NCBI RefSeq assembly: GCF_900166635.1
Contig: NZ_LT800497.1
Span: 906,303-970,302 of the forward strand
Length of the DNA stretch: 64,000 bases
DNA from: Oceanobacillus timonensis
Lineage (GTDB): Bacteria; Bacillota; Bacilli; Bacillales; Amphibacillaceae
Reading direction: 5' to 3'
Positions 8,203 to 17,801 of this stretch are shown here, in pieces. The notes beneath the pieces were generated by a model. That model did no database searches, was not told the origin of the DNA, and saw only the letters and a program-made list of their open reading frames with translations. The position numbers and the translations under genes were made by a program. Each line of letters opens with the position of its first letter. Position 1 is the first letter of the stretch.

Positions 8203-9689
8203 ATGGTGGTAAATGTAGATAATGTTTTCTCTTTTTATCAAGCATTAAGGGGAGAGATTAAAGCTGGACATATCGATGAAGTGACAGAAAGGGTTCAAGA
8301 ATTAGAACAACAGTTGGAGGAGCATGCATGTTCCGCAACAGAAGCATTCTATGTGCGAAGTATTTTAGGGAAATATTATCGTAAAGTAAAAAATTATGAT
8401 AAAGCTGGAACGTATTTTCGTGAGGCTATTCGGTTTTCTAAACATGTGGAGCAGGAGCATGTGGAGGAAGTCATTGATACGTATTTGGATTATGCGCATT
8501 TGGAAATAGAATATGGACAAGAATCCAACGGCAGGATAGAGCTTGCGAAGTTATTAGCTATGTTAGATACAAATCATTATCCGGATATGTACACTTATGG
8601 GGTTATTTTTAGGGACTTAGCGAAAATATCCTTTAAAGAGGGCGATATAGAAAATAGTGTTAAACAGTATGAGAAAGCTTTGAGCTATTATAAAGAAGCA
8701 CTTCCTGAAACACACCCCGTGATGATTGCTGCTATATATGAATTATCGGATGTATTGGTTCAGATTGAAAATTACAACGATGCTGTCAATCTGCATCAGC
8801 AACTGGGGAATGCTTATAAGAAAGAGAAAGATAAGCTTTCCGAAGCTAGAGAATTATTAAAAATTGGAGAAATACACTTTTATATCGATTTAAAAGAAGC
8901 ACGAAAAATCATTACGAAAGCAATTAAAGAAATCACAGACTGTCAGAAGCATTTCCATTAGACATATCCAAGGCTGTATTGATGCTCGCCGAAATCGATG
9001 AAAATATGGGAAGCTTTCCAAGAGCAATCAATTATTATAAACAGGCACTGGACCAGTTAACGAAAGTCTATGAAAAAGATCATTTTATGATTGTATATAT
9101 TTATTCTAAAATCGGAACGCTCTCGATCCGAACCTTAAAAAAAGATCAAGCGAAATCCTATTTAGAAAAAGGGTTAACCTTATCGCATCCATTTCCAAAA
9201 ATCCGAATGCAATTTCTATATGCATTAGGGAAGATATATTCCGATGAAAAAACCTATGACCAAGCACAAAAGGTTTTTACAGCGTTTTTAGAAGGACTGG
9301 AGAAGGATGACCGGAAAAATTCCATTGCGTACGGAAATACACTTCAAGCGATGGCCTTTAATCATATTGAACAGGATCAAATAGAACAAGCTTTTGAACG
9401 TTACAAGGAAGCACTGGCTATCTACGAAAAAATACCAAATGTTAAAGAGGAAAAGGGACTGACCCTCATCCGGCTGGGATACTGTTACGAAAACAGAGAG
9501 AAGCAAGATATCTCAAAAGCGGATCAATGTTATGAAAAAGGTTTTAAACAAATCGAAAAAACCCGTAATCAAGAACTGCTGGAAGAAGCTTTGGCCGGCA
9601 TGATTGACTTTTACAATCGAAATAATCAGCCGAAGAAAAAGCAGCGCTATGAAGATAAATTTGTGAAGCTCGTAAATAAGAAATCATAA
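8203..9689 (+). pseudogene. TPR-repeat protein gene split by a -1 frameshift near 8930-8960
   Basis: Two open frames together encode one tetratricopeptide-repeat protein of about 495 residues. The first part (8203-8961, 252 aa, ATG chosen with AGGTGG 9 nt upstream) contains TPR-like helices such as DKAGTYFREAIRF and ENSVKQYEKALSYYKEAL. It ends abruptly in an unrelated tail. In the next frame, sequence just upstream of the second ORF's first ATG (from about 8943) reads SEAFPLDISKAVLMLAEIDE, clearly continuing the protein, and runs to 9689 with more TPRs (RAINYYKQALDQL, AFERYKEALAIYE). Moving between frames needs loss of one base. No slippery heptamer is visible, so mutation or a sequencing error is likelier than programmed shifting. 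It lies between narI and moaA; function is unknown, perhaps a TPR regulator or scaffold. Confidence 0.78.
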
Positions 9690-9730
9690 CAAGTCTCAAG
9701 TTATAAAAAATCATAGAATCAGCTTGGGTT

Positions 9731-9780
9731 AGTGACATTTTTCACAGCCTGCGCAGACCGAAACATGTAAACTATGCCTA
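9731..9780 (+). promoter_or_regulatory. moaA operon promoter with FNR box
   Basis: AGTGA-CATTTT-TCACA at 9731-9746 matches the FNR box with one mismatch. A weak -10 element TAAACT at 9768-9773 puts the start near 9780, with the box centred at -41.5. The molybdenum cofactor operon thus appears to be controlled by the same regulator as nitrate reductase. Confidence 0.72.
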
Positions 9781-9805
9781 TGATAGATAAAAGGAGGGAT
9801 CCAAA

Positions 9806-10816
9806 ATGTCCGTTATAACAGATAAATTGGGCCGCCCGTTAAAGGATCTTCGTATTTCTGTCATTGATCGTTGTAATTTTCGATGTACCTATTGTATGCC
9901 GAAAGAAATTTTTGGAAAAGATTTTGTCTTTATGCCAAAAGATCAATTACTAGACTTTGAAGAAATCGAACGCTTAGCTCGTATTTTTGCAGATTTGGGC
10001 GTTCGAAAAATAAGAATAACCGGGGGAGAGCCTCTTTTAAGAAGAGATTTGCCCAATTTAATACAAAAATTAATAGGAATCGATGGGATAGAAGATATCG
10101 GTTTAACGACAAATGGTTCTTTACTGGGTCATATGGCAGAGAAATTAAAAAAAGCCGGTCTTCAACGTGTCAACGTGAGTTTAGATGCATTGGACGAGAC
10201 ATTATTCCAATCCATAAATGATAGTAATGTTAAGCCCGAACGCGTATTAAAAGGGATCGCAAAAGCAAAAGAAGCAGGCCTGGAAGTAAAGGTGAATATG
10301 GTTGTGAAAAAAGGGATGAATGACAAGGAAATTATTCCGATGGCAACCTATTTTAAAGAACAGGGAATTGCATTAAGATATATTGAATTTATGGATGTGG
10401 GTCAATCCAACGGCTGGGATTTCAGCAAGGTTATCACGAAAAAACAAATCTTCCAAGCGTTGAATAACCATTTTGATTTGGAACCTGTGGAACCGGCATA
10501 TCTTGGTGAAGTTGCCAAACGGTACCGTTATCGCGGGACAAACACAGAGGTCGGATTTATTACCTCTGTATCAGAATCCTTCTGTTCCACATGTACAAGA
10601 GCAAGAATAGCGGCAGACGGAAAAATGTATACCTGCTTATTTGCTGAAAACGGATTTGACTTTAGAGACATGCTACGCTCCGGTATGCAGAATGAAGATA
10701 TAAAAGCGCACATTGTTAACATCTGGAATCAGCGAACCGATCGCTACTCCGATGAACGAACAGAAGAATCAGCCAAAAATAGAAATAAAATGGAAATGTC
10801 TTATATGGGCGGTTAA
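9806..10816 (+). CDS. moaA: GTP 3',8-cyclase MoaA (radical SAM)
   Basis: MoaA (336 aa) converts GTP to 3',8-cyclo-GTP, the first step of molybdopterin synthesis. The N-terminal radical-SAM cluster motif is CNFRCTYC (Cys23, 27, 30). The second, substrate-binding [4Fe-4S] cluster motif C-x2-C-x13-C is present in [19 protein letters not shown]. The protein ends in the conserved Gly-Gly needed for activity. AAAGGAGGGAT precedes the ATG. It is the first gene of a six-gene cofactor operon. Confidence 0.98.
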   Translation: MSVITDKLGRPLKDLRISVIDRCNFRCTYCMPKEIFGKDFVFMPKDQLLDFEEIERLARIFADLGVRKIRITGGEPLLRRDLPNLIQKLIGIDGIEDIGLTTNGSLLGHMAEKLKKAGLQRVNVSLDALDETLFQSINDSNVKPERVLKGIAKAKEAGLEVKVNMVVKKGMNDKEIIPMATYFKEQGIALRYIEFMDVGQSNGWDFSKVITKKQIFQALNNHFDLEPVEPAYLGEVAKRYRYRGTNTEVGFITSVSESFCSTCTRARIAADGKMYTCLFAENGFDFRDMLRSGMQNEDIKAHIVNIWNQRTDRYSDERTEESAKNRNKMEMSYMGG

Positions 10817-10825
10817 AGGAAAGTG

Positions 10826-11839
10826 ATGAAGATGAATCGATATGCTCGACAAACATTATTTACCCCTATAGGAGAAGATGGCCAACGCAAACTTTCCAAG
10901 AAGCGTGTGCTTATTATTGGATGTGGAGCGCTTGGTTCAGCAAATGCTGAAAATTTGACTCGTGCAGGTATCGGCGGGTTAGTACTTGTTGATCGAGACT
11001 ATGTGGAGGAAAGCAATCTTCAAAGACAACAACTATATACAGAAGAAGACGTAGATAAACAAATGCCAAAAGCTGTTGCAGCAAAAGCAAGATTGCAAGC
11101 CATCAACTCTGAGGTGGAGATAGAAGCCCGAGTGCTGGATGCTGACGCAACTTCTTTAAAGCCGTTATTAGATGGAATTGATTTGGTGATTGATGCGACG
11201 GATAATTTTGATACCCGTTTTCTGCTGAATGATTTATTACAGCAACATCCATTGCCATGGATATTTGGATCGTGTGTTGGCAGTACGGGAATGAGTTATA
11301 CGATTTTTCCAAATGAGTCCCCATGTCTGAGATGTTTACTGGATACTATACCTATCAATGGTGCAACCTGTGATTCGGCGGGGATCATTTCGCCAGCTGT
11401 ACAGATGGTGGTTGCCCATCAAACGACCGAAGCCTTGAAAATCCTGGTAGGGGATAAAGAGGCACTGCGTACATCCCTTCTGACGTTTGATTTATGGAAT
11501 AACCATTATCATACCATGAAAGTGGAACGGGCGAAGAAAAAGGCTTGTCCATCATGTGGGGAGCATCCTAGCTATCCAGCGCTACATGATTCGTCCAGTA
11601 CCAAATCAGAAGTGCTCTGCGGCAGAAATACTGTGCAGATTAGAACCTCCCGCCAACCAAATGTCCATGTATTAAAGGAACGGTTAAAAAAAATTGGATC
11701 GGTGAAGGCAAATGATTTTTTAGTATCTGTTGAATATAAGACATACCGTCTGGTTTTCTTTCCAGATGGAAGAACGTTGATTCATGGAACCAATTCCATC
11801 GAAAAAGCAAAAAGTATATATTATCAGTTAGCAGGATGA
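10826..11839 (+). CDS. moeB: MoeB/ThiF-type adenylyltransferase for MoaD
   Basis: This E1-like enzyme (337 aa) would adenylate the C-terminal Gly-Gly of MoaD before sulfur transfer. The nucleotide-binding glycine loop is GCGALGSANAENLTRAGIG, the metal-site region is IDATDNFDTRF, and two CxxC pairs (CLRC and CPSC) form the structural zinc site. A C-terminal extension of about 90 residues follows the zinc site and does not look like a rhodanese domain. ATG 10826 fits AAAGGA 5 nt upstream; GTG 10823 and ATG 10832 are alternatives in the same frame. It sits between moaA and moeA. Confidence 0.93.
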   Translation: MKMNRYARQTLFTPIGEDGQRKLSKKRVLIIGCGALGSANAENLTRAGIGGLVLVDRDYVEESNLQRQQLYTEEDVDKQMPKAVAAKARLQAINSEVEIEARVLDADATSLKPLLDGIDLVIDATDNFDTRFLLNDLLQQHPLPWIFGSCVGSTGMSYTIFPNESPCLRCLLDTIPINGATCDSAGIISPAVQMVVAHQTTEALKILVGDKEALRTSLLTFDLWNNHYHTMKVERAKKKACPSCGEHPSYPALHDSSSTKSEVLCGRNTVQIRTSRQPNVHVLKERLKKIGSVKANDFLVSVEYKTYRLVFFPDGRTLIHGTNSIEKAKSIYYQLAG

Positions 11840-11851
11840 AGGTGAATAGCT

Positions 11852-13162
11852 GTGGTAGAAAAAAGACAACCGATTAAAGTAACAGAAGCCATTGCACGTG
11901 TGATGAATGTTGCCAAAACAGGAAGTGTGGAATATGTTCCGATTGAAGCGAGTTATGGTCGCTTCTTGGGAGAACATTTAATCGCTGACCATCATGTTCC
12001 GCCATTTGACCGTTCTCCGTATGATGGGTTTGCGATACGCGCGATGGATACGAATCATGCGTCTCGTCATAGCCCGGCAGAATTGGAAGTAGCCGGAGAA
12101 ATTGGTGCTGGATATGTATTTGAGCGTCCTGTAGCAGCAGGAGAAACTGTACGAATTATGACGGGAGCACAGATTCCTGAGGGCTGTGATGCTGTTGTGA
12201 TGCTTGAAGAAGTAAAAGAAATAGAAAAAAACGGAAATATCTATATCCAAATAAAACGGAATATCCAGTCAGGAAACAATATTTCGTTTACCGGAGAGGA
12301 TACGAAAAAAGACAGTCTTCTTACCAAGAAGGGAACCTATATCACACCTGGGATAGTAGCATTGCTGGCAACATTCGGCTATAAAAATGTCCCCGTAGCC
12401 AAGAAACCTAAAATTGGCGTGATTGCCACGGGAAGTGAACTATTAGAGATCGATGCTCCTTTGGTGCCGGGGAAAATTCGTAATAGCAATGCTTCTATGA
12501 TTCAATCGCAAATTATTCGCGCAGGTGGGGAACCGCTTTACTTTGGGCAGTTTAGTGATGATTTGGAACTATGCTATAACCAGGTGAAAAATGCGCTGGA
12601 TGAGGTGGATATGCTGATTACTACCGGAGGCGTCTCTGTCGGTGATTATGACTATTTACCAGATATTTATGCCAAGCTTGGGTGTAATGTTTTGTTCAAT
12701 AAAATCAGAATGCGACCTGGCAGTGTAACAACGGTAGCTGAAAAGGACGGCAAGTTATTATACGGTTTATCCGGGAATCCATCCGCCTGTTTTGTAGGTT
12801 TTGAATTATATACGCGGCCTGCCATCCGTACCTTTTTGTATAGCGGGACGCCATTTATACAGAAAGCAACGGCTCGACTTGACGCCGATCTTCTGAAGCC
12901 CAATCCGTTTGATCGTTTTGTAAGAGGACATATTCGGTATCAACATGGACAGCTCGTTGCCACCCCGGTTGGATTGGATAAATCAAATGTTGTTTCGTCT
13001 TTAGCGGAAGCCAATATTCTTATTCAGCTTCCAGGAGGAACAAGCGGGTATGAAGCAGGAAGGAACGTCTCTGTCCTGCTGTTAGAAGACCAGGAAGGAA
13101 TGACAATGGAGCAATTTATAGATAGCGATTTAGAAATGGCAGAAAGGGTCGAAGGCGGATGA
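11852..13162 (+). CDS. moeA: Molybdopterin molybdenumtransferase MoeA
   Basis: MoeA (436 aa) inserts molybdate into adenylated molybdopterin. Visible family blocks are DHHVPPFDRSPYDGFAIR near residue 48, GAQIPEGCDAVVMLEEV, GVIATGSELLE in the MogA-like domain, TTGGVSVGDYDYLP and LSGNPSACFVGFE. The start is GTG with GAAGGTGA upstream. Its stop overlaps the moaE ATG (ATGA), indicating coupling. Confidence 0.97.
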   Translation: MVEKRQPIKVTEAIARVMNVAKTGSVEYVPIEASYGRFLGEHLIADHHVPPFDRSPYDGFAIRAMDTNHASRHSPAELEVAGEIGAGYVFERPVAAGETVRIMTGAQIPEGCDAVVMLEEVKEIEKNGNIYIQIKRNIQSGNNISFTGEDTKKDSLLTKKGTYITPGIVALLATFGYKNVPVAKKPKIGVIATGSELLEIDAPLVPGKIRNSNASMIQSQIIRAGGEPLYFGQFSDDLELCYNQVKNALDEVDMLITTGGVSVGDYDYLPDIYAKLGCNVLFNKIRMRPGSVTTVAEKDGKLLYGLSGNPSACFVGFELYTRPAIRTFLYSGTPFIQKATARLDADLLKPNPFDRFVRGHIRYQHGQLVATPVGLDKSNVVSSLAEANILIQLPGGTSGYEAGRNVSVLLLEDQEGMTMEQFIDSDLEMAERVEGG

Positions 13163-13629
13163 GTTATTCGTTATATGAGGTTGTAGAAAAGCCGATCAAC
13201 GTTGAGGAAGTCATTCGAAAAGTGGAACGCAGAGAAGCGGGAGCGATTAATACGTTTATTGGAACGGTACGTGAGTGGACCTATGGGAAACGTACGATGT
13301 ATTTAACCTATCAAGCTTATCAACCGATGGCTGTCAAAATGCTTGAAAAAATTGGTTGGGAAATGGAAGAAAAATGGCCAGACACAAAGGCAGCCATTAC
13401 CCATCGCATTGGCCGGTTGGATATTTCAGATATCGCTGTTGTCATCTGTGTTTCGTCTCCGCATCGAAAAGCAGCATATGAAGCAAATGAATATGCAATA
13501 GAAAGAATCAAACAAATGGTGCCAATCTGGAAGAAAGAACATTGGGAAGATGGCGCGACCTGGATAGGAGATCAATTAGAAAAGGTTCCATATCCTGATG
13601 GAAGTCCATATATAAAGGATGTGAAATAA
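13159..13629 (+). CDS. moaE: Molybdopterin synthase large subunit MoaE
   Basis: MoaE (156 aa) is the catalytic large subunit that, with thiocarboxylated MoaD, puts the dithiolene sulfurs into precursor Z. Typical blocks are GAINTFIGTVRE, HRIGRLDISDIAVVICVSSPHRKAAYEANEYAIERIK and the lysine-rich PIWKKE segment that contains the catalytic lysine. It overlaps moeA by 4 nt and moaD by 1 nt. Confidence 0.97.
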   Translation: MSYSLYEVVEKPINVEEVIRKVERREAGAINTFIGTVREWTYGKRTMYLTYQAYQPMAVKMLEKIGWEMEEKWPDTKAAITHRIGRLDISDIAVVICVSSPHRKAAYEANEYAIERIKQMVPIWKKEHWEDGATWIGDQLEKVPYPDGSPYIKDVK

Positions 13630-13862
13630 TGATTCGCATTTTATTTTTCGCAGATATACAAGAAAAGATTGGTAAAGATACATTGACGTATGCATGTGAT
13701 TCTATCATGATCAAAGAGTTAAAAGAAAAACTTAAAACAGCATATGGACTATTGGAAATAGATCACGTCATGACAGCGGTAAATGAGGAATATGCAATGG
13801 AAGAGGATATGGTGAAAGCTGGAGATACAGTCGCTTTTATTCCGCCAGTCAGTGGTGGCTAA
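13629..13862 (+). CDS. moaD: Molybdopterin synthase sulfur carrier MoaD
   Basis: MoaD is a 77-residue ubiquitin-fold sulfur carrier ending in PPVSGG, with the terminal Gly-Gly that is adenylated by MoeB and thiocarboxylated. The internal block AVNEEYAMEEDMVKAGDTVAFIPP matches the family. Start and stop are shared or abutting with moaE (TAATG) and mobB, so the three genes form a translationally coupled chain. Confidence 0.96.
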   Translation: MIRILFFADIQEKIGKDTLTYACDSIMIKELKEKLKTAYGLLEIDHVMTAVNEEYAMEEDMVKAGDTVAFIPPVSGG

Positions 13863-14354
13863 ATGGATATTATTCAAATTGTCGGCTATAAAAATAGCGG
13901 AAAAACAACGGTCGCAACTACATTCATTGAATATGCAACAAAAAAAGGGATTCGTACAGCGTCTTTAAAACATCATGGCCATGGCGGTATTCCAGAGGGA
14001 ATCAAGGATACAGATAGTGAAAAACATAGGCTGGCAGGGGCTATTATTTCTGGTGTCGAGGGAGGCAGTGTATTCCAGCTATCCAAAGAAAACTGGACAG
14101 TGGATGAAATGATTCCCATTTACAACATGATGCACATCGATTTGCTCATTATGGAAGGTTTTAAATCCTATCCCTTTCCAAAAGTGCTGCTCATAAGCAG
14201 GAAAGAGGAGCTCGACTTATTAGATCAAGTTGAAAACGTACAAGCTATCATTACCCGGGTAGCCCTTGAAAAAAATTCCTATCCATTTCCAGTTTTTCAT
14301 TCTTTTGAGATAAACCGGATTTGTAAGTGGCTGGAGGGACAATTAAAAAAATAA
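13863..14354 (+). CDS. mobB: Molybdopterin-guanine dinucleotide biosynthesis adaptor MobB
   Basis: This 163-residue P-loop GTPase assists MobA in attaching GMP to the cofactor. The Walker A loop is GYKNSGKTT (residues 8-16), followed by KHHGHGG and the MEGFK block (LLIMEGFKSYPFPKV), all typical of MobB. It starts directly after the moaD stop. It converges on fnr, with only 17 bp between the two stops and no terminator that I can see. Confidence 0.95.
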   Translation: MDIIQIVGYKNSGKTTVATTFIEYATKKGIRTASLKHHGHGGIPEGIKDTDSEKHRLAGAIISGVEGGSVFQLSKENWTVDEMIPIYNMMHIDLLIMEGFKSYPFPKVLLISRKEELDLLDQVENVQAIITRVALEKNSYPFPVFHSFEINRICKWLEGQLKK

Positions 14355-14371
14355 AAACACGGCTGCATGTT

Positions 14372-15094
14372 CTAATTGATATTGCATATGTCTATTGGGC
14401 AGTCTTCACAGCCAATTTGTTCCCGTAAGTATGCCATATCTTTAATGAAGATTCGGCCGGATTTGTCCATGGAAATGATATCATGTTTCCTTAAATCGAC
14501 CAGCATCCGATTTACGCTTTCACGGGTTGCAGCACAGAACTTTGCTAATTCTTGATTGGTCAGAACTAAATCGATTAATATGCCATCCTTTTTAGGTATG
14601 CCATAGCTATTAGAAAGACGGATTATGGTGGAATATAATGCACCTTTCTTTCCGTTTAACAGTAAGTCTCGCATTTTGGATTGAAATTTTCGCATATGGC
14701 TGCTTGCCCATTTTAAATATTCGAATGTGACGTGCGGGTTTGACATTAATGCTTTTTCTAATTGATCTTTTTGAACAACCAACACTTCACCGCTTTCAAT
14801 CACTTTCGCACTGAGCATATATCTGGAATCATCACTGAAGATGGTTAATTCACCAATGATATCTTGATGTTTACAAATACGAAGAATCATTTCTTTCCCG
14901 TCAGCTGTCAATTTAGAAACTTGAACCAGTCCTGACTTAATGATAAATATTTGTTCTGATTCTGTACCTTCATTGAAAAGATACATGTGTTTCTCCATTC
15001 TTTTTACAGTGCCAATGGAATTTAAAACCGCTCTAAGCTCTTGAGAAATGCTGTCCCTTCCTGTTTTTGATTGTAATAATGCGCTCGTTTGCAT
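14372..15094 (-). CDS. fnr: Anaerobic regulator Fnr (Bacillus type)
   Basis: This 240-residue CRP/FNR-family activator has an N-terminal cyclic-nucleotide-type sensor fold and a C-terminal winged helix (CAATRESVNRMLVDLRKH). Unlike E. coli FNR, the cluster ligands are at the C terminus: Cys229, Cys232 and Cys237 in GCEDCPIDIC. Asp143 lies at the place of the aspartate ligand. This is exactly the B. subtilis arrangement (Cys227/230/235, Asp141) offset by two, so it should bind one [4Fe-4S] cluster and activate anaerobically. I chose the ATG at 15094 because AAAGGAG lies 9 nt upstream; the TTG at 15103 abuts that ribosome site. Its likely targets, three FNR boxes, are in this window. Confidence 0.95.
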   Translation of the reverse strand: MQTSALLQSKTGRDSISQELRAVLNSIGTVKRMEKHMYLFNEGTESEQIFIIKSGLVQVSKLTADGKEMILRICKHQDIIGELTIFSDDSRYMLSAKVIESGEVLVVQKDQLEKALMSNPHVTFEYLKWASSHMRKFQSKMRDLLLNGKKGALYSTIIRLSNSYGIPKKDGILIDLVLTNQELAKFCAATRESVNRMLVDLRKHDIISMDKSGRIFIKDMAYLREQIGCEDCPIDICNIN

Positions 15095-15208
15095 AGCAGT
15101 CAACTCCTTTGTGGATGAAATATCCTATCTCCATTTTAACATTCGTATATTTACGTTGACTTATTTTCCGTTACGAATTTGTGAAGTTTAAGAAAGGAGG
15201 CGCATGGT

Positions 15209-15790
15209 ATGGAAACAATAGCAGGTATCCTTTTGGCAGGAGGGCAATCAAGAAGATTTGGCAGCCCCAAAGCTTTTCTGCAAAGAGACGGGAAATATTT
15301 CTATCAATATTCCATCGATTCTGTAAGGACGTTTACAGATTCTATTGTTCTGGTAACCAATGAAGAATTGGAAGCATTTTTCCACGATGAAGAAGAGAAT
15401 GTTGCTATTCTAACAGATCAAACGCATGTGAAAGGCTTGGGGCCGTTAGCGGGGATGTATACGGGAATGGAATATGTTTCGGCAGATTGGTATTTGACTG
15501 CGCCCATTGATGTGCCATTTATGGATACATCGGTTTTCCAAACGTTATTAACCTATAAAAAAGAGGGGATCGATGCCATTGTGCCTATCGTTTCCGGAAA
15601 AATTCAACCGCTTCTTTCCATTTACCATGGTAGTGTGAAAAAAGTCATTTTTGACCAGCTTCAACAAACAGAATTATCTGCTCATCAATTACTGGGGCAC
15701 TTAAATGTGGTCTATGTCCCGATGGAAGAGGAAAGGTTTTTTTATAATATAAATCGGCAGGCGGATTATCATCGGTGGATTGTTGATTGA
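15209..15790 (+). CDS. mobA: Molybdenum cofactor guanylyltransferase MobA
   Basis: MobA (193 aa) transfers GMP to Mo-molybdopterin to give the MGD cofactor that NarG requires. The N-terminal nucleotide motif is GILLAGGQSRRFGSPKAF and a metal-site region reads TAPIDVPFM. GGAGG lies 8 nt before the ATG at 15209; an ATG at 15204 is out of frame. It begins a second cofactor operon, divergent from fnr. Confidence 0.96.
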   Translation: METIAGILLAGGQSRRFGSPKAFLQRDGKYFYQYSIDSVRTFTDSIVLVTNEELEAFFHDEEENVAILTDQTHVKGLGPLAGMYTGMEYVSADWYLTAPIDVPFMDTSVFQTLLTYKKEGIDAIVPIVSGKIQPLLSIYHGSVKKVIFDQLQQTELSAHQLLGHLNVVYVPMEEERFFYNINRQADYHRWIVD

Positions 15791-15821
15791 GAAATGAAAA
15801 AGAATAAAGGGGATTTTTTAG

Positions 15822-16340
15822 ATGCTCACAGATCATCGAAAACATGCTGCGAAACATCTTGTATGTGCAGTTATTACGGTTAGCGATACAAGAACAAAAG
15901 AAACCGATAAAAGCGGGAAAAAAATAATCGATTTATTAATCAATCAGGAACATCAAGTGCATTTTTATGAAATTATTCCAGACGAGGGAGAACAAATTCG
16001 GACGACGGTGGAAAAAGCGATTGACAGTGGAAAAATAGACGCAGTTATTGTCAATGGCGGAACAGGGATATCTAATCGAGATGTCACGATAGAAGCGATT
16101 GAACCTTTATTTGAAAAACAGCTTCCTGGTTTTGGTGAATTATTTCGACATTTGAGTTTTCAATATGATATTGGTACAGCCAGTATTTTATCGAGAGCAA
16201 TTTGCGGCGTTCGAAAGCATTGCATTCTTTTTTCCATTCCGGGGTCAACAGGTGCGGTAACATTAGCAATGGAAAAAATTATTTTGCCGGAAGTTGGTCA
16301 TATGGTTCAAGAAATTCATAAAGACGTTAAACACGAATAA
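15822..16340 (+). CDS. moaB: Molybdopterin adenylyltransferase-type protein MoaB
   Basis: This 172-residue MoaB/MogA-family protein is predicted to adenylate molybdopterin before molybdenum insertion by MoeA. Family blocks are AVITVSDTRTKETDKSGK near residue 16, VNGGTGISNRDVTIEAIEPLFEKQLPGFGELFR and FSIPGSTGAVTLAM. It lies between mobA and modA. Confidence 0.95.
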   Translation: MLTDHRKHAAKHLVCAVITVSDTRTKETDKSGKKIIDLLINQEHQVHFYEIIPDEGEQIRTTVEKAIDSGKIDAVIVNGGTGISNRDVTIEAIEPLFEKQLPGFGELFRHLSFQYDIGTASILSRAICGVRKHCILFSIPGSTGAVTLAMEKIILPEVGHMVQEIHKDVKHE

Positions 16341-16354
16341 GAAGGATGTTTCCT

Positions 16355-17125
16355 ATGAGAAAGTATTATATGCTGATGTTTATATTTATTTTATTTGCTG
16401 CAGGATGTTCACAAGGTAAGACGGAGGAAGTAGAATTAAACATTTCTGCCGCAGCTAGTATGACAGAAAGTTTAACAGAGTTGACGGCAATGTTTGAAGA
16501 GGAACATCCTAACATTGCTATTTCTTATAACTATGGTGGTTCCGGCTCTTTGCGAAAACAAATTGAACAAGGGGCTCCAGTTGATATATTTCTGTCTGCA
16601 TCAAGTATAGACTATGAAAAATTAGTTGAGAAAGGCCATGTTGATGAAGGGAAGGCAATACTTTCCAATCAACTCGTTTTAATCAAACCAAATGAGGGGG
16701 ACGTAGACTCTTTGGACGATTTTGTAGCAGGAAATCAAGTGATGGCAGTGGGTACACCAGATGCGGTTCCAGCCGGTTCTTATGCGCAAGAAGCATTACA
16801 AGAATTAGATTTATGGGAACAATTGGATGAAGAAAGCCGGCTTGTGTATACAAAAGATGTTACGCAGGTACTTACATTAGTGAAAGAAGGAGCTGCTGAT
16901 GTCGGAGTTGTGTATGCCAGTGATGTCATCGATGAAGAAGGTGTCACGGTGATCCAAAACGTTGATTCCAACCTGCATTCCCCCATTGAATATTATATAG
17001 CTACGCTTCAAAATGAAGAACAGGAAGAGGACGTGGCGCAAGCAAAAGATGCATTTTATCAATTTATATCCAGTCAAACAGCTGAAGACGTATTTGAAAA
17101 ATACGGATTCCAACCAGCGGAGTAG
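16355..17125 (+). CDS. modA: Molybdate ABC transporter substrate-binding lipoprotein
   Basis: ModA (256 aa) captures molybdate outside the membrane. A lipoprotein signal ends in the lipobox FAAGC; the mature part starts LNISAAASMTESLTEL, matching the conserved ModA N terminus, and later reads YNYGGSGSLRKQIEQGAPVDIFLSAS. The ATG at 16355 is preferred because AAGAAGG lies 9 nt upstream; the ATG at 16346 abuts it. Immediately upstream of modB. Confidence 0.95.
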   Translation: MRKYYMLMFIFILFAAGCSQGKTEEVELNISAAASMTESLTELTAMFEEEHPNIAISYNYGGSGSLRKQIEQGAPVDIFLSASSIDYEKLVEKGHVDEGKAILSNQLVLIKPNEGDVDSLDDFVAGNQVMAVGTPDAVPAGSYAQEALQELDLWEQLDEESRLVYTKDVTQVLTLVKEGAADVGVVYASDVIDEEGVTVIQNVDSNLHSPIEYYIATLQNEEQEEDVAQAKDAFYQFISSQTAEDVFEKYGFQPAE

Positions 17126-17134
17126 GTGGGTAAC

Positions 17135-17794
17135 ATGCAATGGTCATGGCATCCTGTTCAGTTATCCTTTTATGTAGCAACAATCGCGACCGTTATTGCC
17201 TTTCTTCTAGCTATTCTATCTGCCTTTTGGATCATTCGGAAAGATAGGAAAGGGAAAGCAATCATAGAGACAATCTTTTTCCTGCCCTTGGTGTTACCGC
17301 CGACAGTTGTAGGATTTTTTCTTATTATGATGTTTGGTACCAATAGCTGGGTCGGCCAAATGATAGAGAAAATAGCCGGTGAGAGTGTATTGTTCACCTC
17401 AACAGCTGCCATCATTGCAGCTACTGTTGTCGCATTTCCGCTTATCTATCAATCCATCAAAACTGGATTCTTATCGGTGGATAAAAATATTATTGGAGCT
17501 GCCAAAGTAGATGGCGCAAATGATTGGGCTGTCCTGGTAAAAGTCATTCTCCCGCTATCGTATCGTTCACTTACCACAAGTGCGGTACTTGGATTTACCA
17601 GGGGATTTGGAGAATTTGGTGCTACCTTAATGTTTGCTGGCAATATACCCGGAAAAACGCAAACCATCCCAACAGCAATTTATCTAGCTATCGAAACGGG
17701 AGAAACGACAATTGCCTGGTATTACGTGTTAATCAGCATCGGCTTTTCTTTTCTGCTTCTGTTTCTTATTAATCGAATGAAATCAAATGAGTAA
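17135..17794 (+). CDS. modB: Molybdate ABC transporter permease
   Basis: ModB (219 aa) is the membrane channel for molybdate uptake. It has five or six helices and the permease EAA-type loop AAKVDGANDWAVLVKVILPL; RGFGEFGATLMFAGNIPGKTQTIPTAIY is highly typical of ModB. The ATG at 17135 is chosen over GTG 17126, which overlaps the AGGTGG ribosome site. No modC ATPase follows; a terminator-like hairpin and then the opposite-strand moaC come next, so the ATPase must be encoded elsewhere or shared. Confidence 0.95.
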   Translation: MQWSWHPVQLSFYVATIATVIAFLLAILSAFWIIRKDRKGKAIIETIFFLPLVLPPTVVGFFLIMMFGTNSWVGQMIEKIAGESVLFTSTAAIIAATVVAFPLIYQSIKTGFLSVDKNIIGAAKVDGANDWAVLVKVILPLSYRSLTTSAVLGFTRGFGEFGATLMFAGNIPGKTQTIPTAIYLAIETGETTIAWYYVLISIGFSFLLLFLINRMKSNE

Positions 17795-17801
17795 AATGTG
17801 G

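Noticed and set aside
8920..8965. Programmed -1 frameshift in the TPR gene
   Set aside because: No slippery heptamer or downstream stimulatory structure is visible; mutation or sequence error is simpler.
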